The notes beneath the pieces were generated by a model. It saw nothing but the letters and a program-made list of their open reading frames with translations. It was not told the origin of the DNA and made no database searches. Below are positions 26,414-35,981 of a stretch of 64,000 nucleotides of DNA, piece by piece. This DNA comes from RCIO01 sp035555795 (lineage in GTDB: Bacteria; Pseudomonadota; Alphaproteobacteria; Rhizobiales; Rhizobiaceae). The position numbers and the translations under genes were made by a program. Within the stretch, counting starts at the first letter, position 1. Each line of letters opens with the position of its first letter. Location of the stretch: the NCBI GenBank assembly GCA_035555795.1, contig DATMGE010000039.1, positions 26,161-90,160 of the forward strand, read 5' to 3'.

Positions 26414-27631
26414 CTATTCGACGAGGGCCAGACCGGCGCCGCCGAGCGCCGCAATGACAACCACAACCCATGGCGGCGCCTTCCATGCCATCAGCGCCAC
26501 GAAACAGGCCAGCGCCAGCGTCAGGTCGCGCAGATCGGCGATTGCGCCCGTGAAGACCGGCGAATAGAGCGCCGCACCCAAAATGCCCACCACGGCGGCA
26601 TTCGCACCCTGCATCAGCGATTGCGCCGGCGCCATTGCGCGAAAGCGATCCCAGAAGGGCAGGATGCCGACGAGCACCAGAAATCCCGGCAGGAACACCG
26701 CGATGAGAGCGAGTGCCGCACCCAAGACCCCATTGGGCGCAGGGCCCAGCACCGCGCCCAGATAGGCGGCAAAGGTGAAGAGCGGGCCGGGCACAGCCTG
26801 CGCGGCGCCATAGCCGGCAAGGAAACTGTCCGGCGTGACCCAGCCGCTTTGCACCACCTCCGCATCGAGCAGCGGCAGCACGACATGGCCGCCGCCGAAC
26901 ACCAGCGCGCCCGCGCGGTAGAAGCTGTCGACGACGGCAAGCGCCTGCGACTGCCCGGCCAGCAGCGGCAGCAAGACGAGCAGCGCGACAAAGATGAAGA
27001 CTGAAACCACGGCCGCGCGCCGCGAAACCGGTACGACAATATTGCCGTCCGCCGGCCTTCCAGTTCCCCGGCCAAGCATCAGTCCGATCGCGGCACCAAG
27101 CAGGATGGCCGCGATCATGCCGAGCCCGCCCGGCACGAAAGCCAGCACCGCTACGGCGGCAACGGCAATCGCCGCGCGTTCGCGATCGGGGCAAAGGTTC
27201 TTGGCCATGCCCCACACCGCCTGCGCGACGATGGCGACGGCAACGATCTTGAGCTCGTGCAGCGCGCCGATGCCCAGCGGGCCGTCGATTGCCGTCGCCG
27301 TCAGCGCGAAGGCCAGCAGGATCAGTGCCGAGGGAAGGGTAAACGCCGTGAAGGCCGCCAGCGCGCCCGGCCACCCGGCCCGGATCATGCCCATGGCGAA
27401 ACCGACCTGGCTGGATGCCGGACCGGGAAGGAACTGGCAGAGCGCGACGAGGTCGGCATAGGCATGATCTTCCAGCCAGCGCCGCCGCGCCACCAGCTCG
27501 TCGCGAAAATAGCCGAGATGGGCGATGGGACCGCCGAAAGAGGTTAGGCCCAGCTTGAGAAAGACGAGGAAGACCTCCGCAGCACTCCCCTGCACGGCTT
27601 TCGCATCCGCACCGGCAACATGGTTCGTCAT
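26414..27631 (-). CDS. chrA: Chromate transporter (long form, ChrA)
   Basis: The 405-residue inner-membrane protein has two homologous CHR halves. The first has FLKLGLTSFGGPIAHLGYFR and QFLPGPASSQVGFAMG, the second AGALVFGGGHVVLPLLDAE and GAAQAVPGPLFTFAAYLG, which are the hallmark FGG and PGP motifs. The ATG at 27631 is preferred to the frame's earlier start at 27808, which adds a non-homologous tail. It exports chromate in characterised cases; many homologues lack proven specificity. No chrB neighbour is seen. Confidence 0.9.
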   Translation of the reverse strand: MTNHVAGADAKAVQGSAAEVFLVFLKLGLTSFGGPIAHLGYFRDELVARRRWLEDHAYADLVALCQFLPGPASSQVGFAMGMIRAGWPGALAAFTAFTLPSALILLAFALTATAIDGPLGIGALHELKIVAVAIVAQAVWGMAKNLCPDRERAAIAVAAVAVLAFVPGGLGMIAAILLGAAIGLMLGRGTGRPADGNIVVPVSRRAAVVSVFIFVALLVLLPLLAGQSQALAVVDSFYRAGALVFGGGHVVLPLLDAEVVQSGWVTPDSFLAGYGAAQAVPGPLFTFAAYLGAVLGPAPNGVLGAALALIAVFLPGFLVLVGILPFWDRFRAMAPAQSLMQGANAAVVGILGAALYSPVFTGAIADLRDLTLALACFVALMAWKAPPWVVVVIAALGGAGLALVE

Positions 27632-27720
27632 CAGCAGCCAACCCCGCTCCGCTCGTCCCCCGTCCGTATAATCTTGCGGTGACGGATAAGTGAAAACGGC
27701 CCTGTCGAGAAGCTGGATTG

Positions 27721-28371
<651 letters not shown>

Positions 28372-28373
28372 GG

Positions 28374-29261
28374 CTACTCCAGATTTTGAACCTGCTCGCG
28401 GAACTGGTCCACGACCGCCTTCAATTCGAGGCCGATGGCGGTGACCGAAGCCGCGTTGGACTTGGAACACAAAGTATTCGATTCGCGATTGAATTCCTGC
28501 GCCAGGAAGTCGAGCTTGCGCCCGACCGGGCCGCCTTCGCCCAGCAGCGCGCGCGCTGATGCGACATGCGTCTTCAGCCGGTCGATCTCCTCGCGTATGT
28601 CGGCCTTGGTGGCCAGGAATGCCGCCTCGGTCACCAGCCGCTGCTCGTCGAGTGCCGGCGCGGCGCCGAGAAGGAGCGCAACCTGCTCGGCCAACCGCGC
28701 CCGGATCATCTCGGGCTGGCGGGACGGATCGGCCTCCGCCTTCAGCGTCAACCGTTCGATCTGCTCGATATGGCCGCGCAACAGGCCTTCCAGCGCGGCT
28801 CCCTCGCTGTGCCGCGCAGCCTCCAGCGCCTCGATCGCGGTTTGCAGCGTGGCGATCACCACCGCATCCAGCGCGGCGCGGTCTTCCTCGGAAAGTATCT
28901 GCTCGGGCAGTTCCAGCACGCCCCGCAGGGCCAGAAGCCCATCGGCGCTGGCGGGGGAGGCCCCGAACTGCTCCTGCAGCCGCTGCGCAAGGCCGGCTAG
29001 GTCCTTCAGCAAGGCCTCATTGACGATGGGCTGCTGCTGGCCCGGCGCCTGCGCGATATTGAGCGAGGCCTGTATATTGCCGCGCGCAAAGGCTTTCTGG
29101 ATCGCCTGACGGCACGGCTGCTCCAGCCGCTCATGGCCGGGCGGAAGACGCAGCCGCGCCTCCAGCCCCTTGCCGTTCACGGAACGCAGCTCCCAGACGA
29201 TGCCGGTAGCGCCCCATTCGCCTGCGGCGCGGGCAAAGCCCGTCATGCTTTCCACAGTCAT
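28374..29261 (-). CDS. yicC: YicC-family endoribonuclease
   Basis: The 295-residue product starts with ESMTGFARAAGEW and has the RSVNGKGLEARLRLPPG segment, both diagnostic of the family. The C-terminus (REESNTLCSKSNA-like, with VVDQFREQVQN) closes the DUF1732 part. E. coli YicC is reported to act as a ribonuclease on small RNA targets. It is upstream of and nearly contiguous with gmk. Confidence 0.9.
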   Translation of the reverse strand: MTVESMTGFARAAGEWGATGIVWELRSVNGKGLEARLRLPPGHERLEQPCRQAIQKAFARGNIQASLNIAQAPGQQQPIVNEALLKDLAGLAQRLQEQFGASPASADGLLALRGVLELPEQILSEEDRAALDAVVIATLQTAIEALEAARHSEGAALEGLLRGHIEQIERLTLKAEADPSRQPEMIRARLAEQVALLLGAAPALDEQRLVTEAAFLATKADIREEIDRLKTHVASARALLGEGGPVGRKLDFLAQEFNRESNTLCSKSNAASVTAIGLELKAVVDQFREQVQNLE

Positions 29262-29293
29262 CCGGCCCTGCCCCCAATCCTCGGAATACCGGC

Positions 29294-30499
29294 TTACTGT
29301 GCCTGTACCGGCGCGGTCGTCCCCTGGCCTGCCGCCTCACGGGCCGCCTTCTCGGCCGCCTCGCGCTGCTTGCGCTCCAGCGCGCGCAGCCGCGCGACGT
29401 TCTCGTTATGCTCGTTCAGCGTCAGCGCGAAGACATGCCCCCCCGAACCGTCGGCAACGAAATAGAGGTCGTTGGTCTTCGACGGATTTGCCACCGCCTC
29501 CAGCGCCGCGCGGCCCGGATTGGCGATCGGGCCGGGCGGAAGCCCGTTGATCGCATAGGTGTTGTAGGGGGTCGGCGTGTCGATATCGGAACGGTAGATC
29601 GGCCGGTCGGAGGGTTTCCCCTTGCCGCCGAAGATGCCGTAGATGATCGTCGGATCCGATTGCAGCCGCATGTTCTTGCGCAGGCGGTTGATGAACACCG
29701 CCGCAACGCGCGAGCGCTCATCGGCGCGGCCGGTCTCCTTCTCCACGATGGAAGCCAGCGTCACGAACTCGTTGATGTCCTTGATCGGCAGGTCGGGCTG
29801 GCGGCGCTCCCAGATCGACTCCACCAGTTCCTTCTGGTCCGCGATCAGCTTGTCGATGATGTCCTGCCGGGCGGTGCCGCGCGTGAAGCGCAGCGTATCG
29901 GCCGCAAGGCTGCCCTCGACCGGGATCTCGGCCGGCATCTCGCCTGACAGTTCCTCGGTCGCCGCGATTCGCGCGAAAGCCTGGTCGACGGTAAGCCCTT
30001 CGGGAATCGTCACCGCATGCTGCACGGAGCGGCCGCTCTTCAGCAGTTCCATGATCTCATGCATGGAGGCGCGCGCCTTGATCTCATACTCGCCAGCCTT
30101 GAGCTGCGCATCGCTGCGATGGGCGCGCAGGCCGAGACGGAAGATGCGGGCATCGCTGATGAAGCCCTGGCGCTCCAATGTATTGGCGATTTCGGCAGTG
30201 CCGCTATTGGGCCGAATCAGGACCGTATCGGTGGTCGCCTTCGGGCCGGCTGCTTCGAACTCCTGCTTGCCGAACCAGACCGCCAGCCCTGCGCCCAGCG
30301 TCAGCAGGATGATGGCCGACAGCACGAAGTTCATGAAGACGACGATCTGGCTGCGCGAACGGCGGGAACGGCGCGCACGGCCGGGCGGCGGCGTGCCCGC
30401 CTCGGGCCGAAGCGCTTCGCTGGCGGTCTTCGGCACGATCACCCGCTGCTGCGCGGGCCGGTCGGGCGTGGCGTTGTTGTCAGCGCTGCTGTCGCTCAT
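29294..30499 (-). CDS. mltG: Endolytic murein transglycosylase MltG
   Basis: The 401-residue protein has a basic cytoplasmic N-terminus, one membrane helix (52-76) and a periplasmic YceG domain. The catalytic glutamate lies in TLASIVEKETG, followed by RLQSDPTIIYG. It cuts nascent glycan strands and sets their length. The C-terminal tail is Ala/Arg/Gln-rich. It lies between fabF and yicC, as in other Rhizobiales. Confidence 0.93.
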   Translation of the reverse strand: MSDSSADNNATPDRPAQQRVIVPKTASEALRPEAGTPPPGRARRSRRSRSQIVVFMNFVLSAIILLTLGAGLAVWFGKQEFEAAGPKATTDTVLIRPNSGTAEIANTLERQGFISDARIFRLGLRAHRSDAQLKAGEYEIKARASMHEIMELLKSGRSVQHAVTIPEGLTVDQAFARIAATEELSGEMPAEIPVEGSLAADTLRFTRGTARQDIIDKLIADQKELVESIWERRQPDLPIKDINEFVTLASIVEKETGRADERSRVAAVFINRLRKNMRLQSDPTIIYGIFGGKGKPSDRPIYRSDIDTPTPYNTYAINGLPPGPIANPGRAALEAVANPSKTNDLYFVADGSGGHVFALTLNEHNENVARLRALERKQREAAEKAAREAAGQGTTAPVQAQ

Positions 30500-30592
30500 A
30501 TCCGATGAACTGCTCCTTCATGCGCGGCGTATCATTTCCGCCGGAGCCTAGCCCCGAATATGGCGAATTGGCGGTGGGGAAACCCCAGCGCC

Positions 30593-31849
30593 TCAGGCTT
30601 CGAGCCGGCGGAAGATCAGCGACGCATTGGTGCCGCCAAATCCGAATGAATTGGACAGGGCGACGTCGATCTTGCGTTGGCGCGCCTTGTTCGGAACGAG
30701 ATCGATCGCGGTCTCCACCGAGGGATTGTCCAGATTGATCGTGGGCGGCGCGACATTGTCGCGAATCGCCAACACCGAGAAGATCGCTTCCGCCGCTCCG
30801 GCGGCACCGAGAAGATGTCCGATCGACGACTTGGTCGACGACATGGAAATCTTATTCGCCGCCGCACCGACCGCGCGCTCGACTGCGCCGAGCTCGATCG
30901 TGTCGGCCATGGTCGATGTGCCGTGCGCGTTGATGTAGTCGATGTCGGCCGGCGAGATTCCCGCCCGCTTGATCGCCATGTTCATGCAGCGATAGGCGCC
31001 GTCGCCATCCTCGGAGGGCGCGGTGATATGATAGGCGTCGCCCGACAGGCCGTAGCCGACGATCTCGGCATAGATGCGCGCGCCGCGTGCCTTGGCGTGT
31101 TCGAGCTCTTCCAGCACGACAACGCCCGCGCCCTCGCCCATCACGAAACCGTCACGGTCGCGGTCGTAAGGTCGGGAAGCCTTCTCGGGCTCGTCGTTGA
31201 AGGCCGTGCACAGCGCCCGGCAGGCGGAGAAACCGGCAATCGACAGGCGCGTGATCGGCGCTTCGGTGCCGCCGGCGACCATCACGTCGGCATCGCCGAG
31301 CGCGATCAGCCGCGATGCGTCGCCGATCGCATGGGCGCCGGTGGAACAGGCCGTGACGACGGCATGGTTCGGCCCCTTGAGGCCGTGCCGGATCGACACC
31401 TGGCCGGAGGCCATGTTGATGATATTGCCGGGAATGAAGAAGGGACTGATGCGGCGTGCGCCGCGCTCCTGCAAGAGCAGCGCATTGTCGGCAATGCCGT
31501 CAATGCCGCCGATGCCGGAGCCGATCATCACGCCGGTCGCCCAGCGGTCTTCCTCGGTCTTCGGCGTCCATCCGGAATCGGCCAGCGCCATGTCGGCGGC
31601 GGCGATGCCGTAGGTGATGAAGTCAGCGACCTTGCGCTGCTCCTTCGGCTCCAGGAAATCATCCGGATTGAAGGCCGCTTCCCCCTCGCGCGGGATGATG
31701 GCAGCCACCTTGCAGGGCAGGTCGTCCGTCTCGAAGGTATCGATGCGGCGCGTCGCGCTTTTTCCGGCCAGTATCTGCTTCCAAGTATGTTCGGCCCCAA
31801 GGCCGAACGGCGAAAGCAGCCCGATACCGGTGACGACGACACGCCTCAT
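30593..31849 (-). CDS. fabF: Beta-ketoacyl-ACP synthase II
   Basis: The 418-residue condensing enzyme has its catalytic cysteine at 168 (VVTACSTGAHAIG), with histidines in HGTSTMADT and SSIGHLLGAAGAAEA. It elongates acyl-ACP in type II fatty acid synthesis. It is downstream of acpP on the same strand, 46 bp apart, and followed by mltG. Confidence 0.96.
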   Translation of the reverse strand: MRRVVVTGIGLLSPFGLGAEHTWKQILAGKSATRRIDTFETDDLPCKVAAIIPREGEAAFNPDDFLEPKEQRKVADFITYGIAAADMALADSGWTPKTEEDRWATGVMIGSGIGGIDGIADNALLLQERGARRISPFFIPGNIINMASGQVSIRHGLKGPNHAVVTACSTGAHAIGDASRLIALGDADVMVAGGTEAPITRLSIAGFSACRALCTAFNDEPEKASRPYDRDRDGFVMGEGAGVVVLEELEHAKARGARIYAEIVGYGLSGDAYHITAPSEDGDGAYRCMNMAIKRAGISPADIDYINAHGTSTMADTIELGAVERAVGAAANKISMSSTKSSIGHLLGAAGAAEAIFSVLAIRDNVAPPTINLDNPSVETAIDLVPNKARQRKIDVALSNSFGFGGTNASLIFRRLEA

Positions 31850-31895
31850 CGGATGACCCCTCTTTGGTAAAAGGCCGCGCGGACGCGGCCGGAGA

Positions 31896-32132
31896 TCAGG
31901 CCGAAGCCTTGTCGATGTACTTCACGGCGTCGCCGACCGTGAGGATGGTCTCGGCGGCATCGTCGGGGATCTCGACGCCGAACTCTTCCTCGAACGCCAT
32001 GACCAACTCGACCGTGTCGAGGCTGTCCGCGCCCAGATCGTCAATGAAGCTGGCGCCTTCGGTGACCTTGTCGGCCTCAACGCCGAGATGCTCGACAACG
32101 ATCTTCTTCACGCGTTCTGCGGTATCGCTCAT
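31896..32132 (-). CDS. acpP: Acyl carrier protein
   Basis: The 78-residue acidic protein has the phosphopantetheine serine (S37) in GADSLDTVELV. The start at 32132 gives the usual SDTAERVKKIVVEHLGV N-terminus and follows a short purine-rich leader. It carries growing acyl chains for FabF, FabG and FabD around it, and donates acyl groups to LpxC-pathway enzymes. Confidence 0.97.
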   Translation of the reverse strand: MSDTAERVKKIVVEHLGVEADKVTEGASFIDDLGADSLDTVELVMAFEEEFGVEIPDDAAETILTVGDAVKYIDKASA

Positions 32133-32170
32133 GGGGAAACCCTCGACTTCCTTGGTTGTTCCGGACTTCG

Positions 32171-32192
32171 TTAGCGGCACGATTGCCGCTAA
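32171..32192. promoter_or_regulatory. Perfect inverted repeat in the acpP leader
   Basis: TTAGCGGC and GCCGCTAA form 8-bp perfect arms around ACGATT, about 40 bp upstream of the acpP start. A minus-strand TTGACA lies further upstream (32227-32222), but its -10 is poor. It may be an operator or a leader hairpin. Confidence 0.35.
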
Positions 32193-32366
32193 TCAAGCTG
32201 AAAGATGGCGCGTTTCGGGGCTGTCAAACGCCGTTTCAGGCCGGCAGTGCAATCGAAACGCAGATTGGTCGGAGCGGAGCATCCGCAAGCGGATATTCCG
32301 GGTTCGCTGCCGCATTACACGAAAAGATGCAGCGGGCAAAGGCCGTCCGGTGGACGAGCTGTGGGC

Positions 32367-33104
32367 TCAGATCATCGCCATGCCGCCATTTACGTGAATG
32401 GTCTGGCCGGTGACATAGGCCGCCTCGTCGGAAGCCAGCCAGGCCACGGCGGCGGCAACCTCGGCGCCGGTGCCCATGCGCTTCATGGGGATCGCGCTCA
32501 GTATGCCGTCCTTCTGCTTCTCGTTGAGCTTGCCGGTCATGGCTGATTCGATGAAGCCCGGCGCGACGCAGTTCACGGTCACGTTGCGCGAGGCGATCTC
32601 CTGCGCCAGCGACTTGGACAGACCGATCATGCCCGCCTTGGAGGCGCAATAATTGGCCTGGCCGGGATTGCCGGTGACGCCGACGACGGAGGTGATGTTG
32701 ATGATGCGGCCGTGCCGGCGCTTCATCATCGGCTGGGTCAGCTCGCGCGTCAGGCGGAACACGGCCGTCAGGTTCACCTCCAGCACGGAGTCCCAGTCGG
32801 CATCCGACATGCGCATGAACAGCCCGTCCTTGGTGATGCCGGCATTGTTGACGAGGATGTCGACGCCGCCGAGATCGGCCTCCGCCTTCTGCGCCAGCGC
32901 CTTCACCGCATCGCGGTCGGCAAGGTTGGCAGGCAGCAGCAGGACGCGCTCGCCGAGCTCGCCGCCAAGCTCCTCCAGTCTTTCCATGCGGGTGCCGTGC
33001 AGCGCGACGGTCGCGCCCTGCGCATGCAGGATGCGGGCGATGGCCTCGCCGATGCCGCCGGATGCGCCGGTAACGAGCGCCTTGCGGCCAGAGAGTGAGA
33101 ACAT
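32367..33104 (-). CDS. fabG: 3-oxoacyl-ACP reductase
   Basis: The 245-residue classical SDR reduces 3-ketoacyl-ACP with NADPH. It has the cofactor loop TGASGGIGEA, NNAGIT, the catalytic tyrosine and lysine in YCASKAG, and the C-terminal GQTIHVNGGMAMI typical of FabG. It lies between fabD and acpP in the leftward fatty acid cluster. Confidence 0.95.
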   Translation of the reverse strand: MFSLSGRKALVTGASGGIGEAIARILHAQGATVALHGTRMERLEELGGELGERVLLLPANLADRDAVKALAQKAEADLGGVDILVNNAGITKDGLFMRMSDADWDSVLEVNLTAVFRLTRELTQPMMKRRHGRIINITSVVGVTGNPGQANYCASKAGMIGLSKSLAQEIASRNVTVNCVAPGFIESAMTGKLNEKQKDGILSAIPMKRMGTGAEVAAAVAWLASDEAAYVTGQTIHVNGGMAMI

Positions 33105-33166
33105 GCTTCGTGCTCCGTGATCTTCGCTCGGGCCACTCCCTTAGCAGGGGAGCAGCGCCTTATCCA

Positions 33167-34099
33167 TCAGGCCAATGAGGCCAGCGCAGCCTCGATGTCG
33201 GCCGACGTGCCGATCGTGGCGGTGGCGATATCCTTGCTGATGCGCTTGGCGAGGCCCGACAGGACCTTGCCCGCGCCGACCTCATAGGCCGTGGTCACGG
33301 CATTGGCCGCAAACCATTCGACCGTCTCGCGCCAGCGCACGCGTCCCGTCACCTGCTCCACCAGCCGCGCGACGATCTCGTCGGGGTCGGTGAGCGGCGC
33401 GACGGCGACGTTGGACACGACCGGCACGACAGGCGCCCGCTTCGCCACGCCGGCCAGCGCCTCGCGCATGGCGTCGGCGGCCGGCTGCATCAGCGCCGAG
33501 TGGAAGGGGGCTGACACCTGCAGCATCAAGGCGCGCTTGGCGCCCTTTTCGGTGCACAGCCGCGCGGCATGCTCCACTGCCGGCTTTGCGCCTGAAATGA
33601 CGATCTGCCCGCCGCCATTGTCATTGGCGATCTGGCAGTTGCCGACCTCGGCGCAGGCAGCTTCCACGCCGTCCTGGTCGAGCCCGAGGATCGCCGCCAT
33701 GGCCCCCTCGCCCACCGGCACCGCCGCCTGCATGGCATTGCCGCGAATACGCAGCAGCCGCGCCGTATCGGCGATGGAGAACATGCCGGCCGCACACAGC
33801 GCGGAATATTCGCCCAGCGAATGGCCGGCGACATAGGCGATCTTGTCCTTCAGCACGAAGCCGCGCGCCTCCAGCGTGCGCACCGCCGCCAGCGACACCG
33901 CCATCAGCGCGGGCTGCGCATTGGCGGTCAGCGTCAGCTCTTCCTCGGGGCCTTCCCACATGATGCGCGACAGCTTCTGCGCCAGTGCCTCGTCGACCTC
34001 CTCGAAAACGCGACGCGCCTCCGGGAAGGCGTCGGCAAGGTCCTTGCCCATGCCGACCGACTGGCTGCCCTGCCCCGGAAAGGTGAATGCGATCGCCAT
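33167..34099 (-). CDS. fabD: Malonyl-CoA:ACP transacylase
   Basis: The 310-residue enzyme has FPGQGSQ at the N-terminus and the nucleophile serine (S94) in GHSLGEYSA, with QVSAPFHSALM holding the catalytic histidine. It loads malonyl groups onto AcpP. It is the first gene of the leftward fabD-fabG-acpP-fabF-mltG-yicC-gmk run. Confidence 0.95.
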   Translation of the reverse strand: MAIAFTFPGQGSQSVGMGKDLADAFPEARRVFEEVDEALAQKLSRIMWEGPEEELTLTANAQPALMAVSLAAVRTLEARGFVLKDKIAYVAGHSLGEYSALCAAGMFSIADTARLLRIRGNAMQAAVPVGEGAMAAILGLDQDGVEAACAEVGNCQIANDNGGGQIVISGAKPAVEHAARLCTEKGAKRALMLQVSAPFHSALMQPAADAMREALAGVAKRAPVVPVVSNVAVAPLTDPDEIVARLVEQVTGRVRWRETVEWFAANAVTTAYEVGAGKVLSGLAKRISKDIATATIGTSADIEAALASLA

Positions 34100-34285
34100 G
34101 GAGCGTCTCCTTTATTGTTATTGCCCGCTTTTTCGCCTCGTGACGCAGGCGGGAAGCTTCGTCAAGGCCCGCGCCACTGACAGCCCACTGTCAGTATGGC
34201 CATTTTACGGAACGCAGGCGGGTGGTCCTGCACGCATACCTTGCTTATATGCGCGCATACCCGCCATTCCCGCGCAAGGTTTCCC

Positions 34286-35215
34286 ATGCCAGCCATCATC
34301 CAGATCGCCGACCTCGTGAAGCGGTACAAGGGCGGCTTCGAGGCGCTCAAGGGCGTGTCGCTCGACATTGCCGCCGGCGAAATCCTCGCCCTTCTCGGCC
34401 CCAACGGCGCCGGCAAGACGACGCTGATTTCCATCGTCTGCGGCATAGTCAACGCCACGTCCGGCAGCGTGCGCGTGGCCGGCCACGACATCGTGCACGA
34501 CTACCGCGCGGCGCGCGAGATGATCGGTCTGGTGCCGCAGGAAATGCATGTGGACGGCTTCGAATCGGTCTGGACCTCGGTATCATTCAGCCGCGGCCTG
34601 TTCGGCAAGAAGCGCGACGACGCCAAGGTCGAGGAGGTGCTGCGCTCGCTTTCACTCTTCGACAAGAGAAACGAGAAGATCATCACGCTCTCCGGCGGCA
34701 TGAAGCGGCGCGTCATGATCGCCAAGGCGCTGGTGCACGAACCACGCATCCTCTTCCTTGACGAGCCTACGGCGGGCGTCGATGTCGAATTGCGCAAGGA
34801 CATGTGGGAACTCATCCGCCGGCTCAACCGCTCGGGCGTGACCATCATCCTGACGACCCACTATATCGAGGAAGCGGAGGAGATCGCCGACCGCGTCGGC
34901 GTCATCAACCGGGGCGAGATGCTGCTGGTCGAGCCGAAGACCGAGCTGATGCGCAAGCTGGGCGAGAAGCGGCTGACGATCGACCTGGCCGAACCGCTGG
35001 AGGCGATCCCCGAGCAGTTTGCGAGCTACGGTCTTGCAGTCGGCGAGGACCGCCAATCGCTGCACTATACCTACGACACCAATGCAGACCGCACCGGCAT
35101 CCCCACCCTGCTGTCGGAACTGTCGCGCAGCGGCATCCGCATCCGCGATATCTCCACCCACCAGAGCTCGCTGGAAGAGATCTTCGTCCGCCTCGTGCAG
35201 GAGAATGCGCAATGA
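34286..35215 (+). CDS. ABC-2 exporter ATPase (YadG-like)
   Basis: The 309-residue ATPase has Walker A (GPNGAGKTT, 38-46), signature LSGGMKRRVMIAKAL, and Walker B LFLDEPTAGVD with the switch TTHYIEEAEEIADRVGVI. The ATG at 34286 is preferred over the frame's start at 34196, because the extension is unlike the family. It overlaps the permease start (ATGA). The pair resembles E. coli YadG/YadH, whose substrate is unknown. Confidence 0.9.
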   Translation: MPAIIQIADLVKRYKGGFEALKGVSLDIAAGEILALLGPNGAGKTTLISIVCGIVNATSGSVRVAGHDIVHDYRAAREMIGLVPQEMHVDGFESVWTSVSFSRGLFGKKRDDAKVEEVLRSLSLFDKRNEKIITLSGGMKRRVMIAKALVHEPRILFLDEPTAGVDVELRKDMWELIRRLNRSGVTIILTTHYIEEAEEIADRVGVINRGEMLLVEPKTELMRKLGEKRLTIDLAEPLEAIPEQFASYGLAVGEDRQSLHYTYDTNADRTGIPTLLSELSRSGIRIRDISTHQSSLEEIFVRLVQENAQ

Positions 35216-35973
35216 ATCTGCGAGCGATTGCCGCCATCTACCGGTTCGAAATGGCGCGCTGGTGGCGGACCCTGCTGCAAAGCATCGTCTCGCCGGTGCT
35301 GTCGACCGCGCTCTATTTCGTCGTCTTCGGCGGCGCGATCGGCTCGCGCATGCAGGATGTCGAGGGCCTGCCCTACGGCGCCTTCATCGTGCCGGGCCTG
35401 ATCATGCTCACCATGATCACGCAGGGCATTTCAGTCGGCTCCTTCGGTATCTATTTCCCCAAATTCATCGGCACCATCTACGAGATCCTGTCGGCGCCCG
35501 TCTCCTATCTGGAGATCGTCGTCGGCTATGTGGGTGCGGCCGCCACCAAGTCGGTCATTCTGGGCCTGCTCATCCTCGGCACCTCGACCTTCTTCGTCTC
35601 GATCCACATCGCGCATCCGCTGTGGATGTTGTTCTTCCTCGTCCTGACCGGCGTCACCTTCAGCCTGTTCGGCTTCATCATCGGCATATGGGCCGACAAT
35701 TTCGAGAAGCTGCAGCTGATCCCCATGATGGTCGTGATGCCGCTCGTCTTCCTCGGCGGCAGCTTCTATTCGGTAGATATGCTGCCGCCCTTCTGGCAGA
35801 CGGTGAGCCACTTCAATCCGGTGCTCTACCTCGTCAGCGGGTTTCGCTGGAGCTTCTACGAGATCGCCGATGTGAGCCTCGGCGTCTCGGTGGCGGCGAT
35901 CCTGCTGTTCCTCACGCTCTGCCTCGGCGCGATCTGGTGGATTTTCAGGACCGGCTACCGGCTGAAGAACTGA
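35212..35973 (+). CDS. ABC-2 exporter permease (YadH-like)
   Basis: The 253-residue permease has six membrane helices, an amphipathic N-terminus (IYRFEMARWWRTLLQSIVSP) and the ABC-2 signature region LVFLGGSFYSVDMLPPFWQ. It is coupled to its ATPase by a four-base overlap. The stop lies 8 bp from the convergent TadG-like gene. Confidence 0.9.
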   Translation: MNLRAIAAIYRFEMARWWRTLLQSIVSPVLSTALYFVVFGGAIGSRMQDVEGLPYGAFIVPGLIMLTMITQGISVGSFGIYFPKFIGTIYEILSAPVSYLEIVVGYVGAAATKSVILGLLILGTSTFFVSIHIAHPLWMLFFLVLTGVTFSLFGFIIGIWADNFEKLQLIPMMVVMPLVFLGGSFYSVDMLPPFWQTVSHFNPVLYLVSGFRWSFYEIADVSLGVSVAAILLFLTLCLGAIWWIFRTGYRLKN

Positions 35974-35981
35974 AGTCCCGT

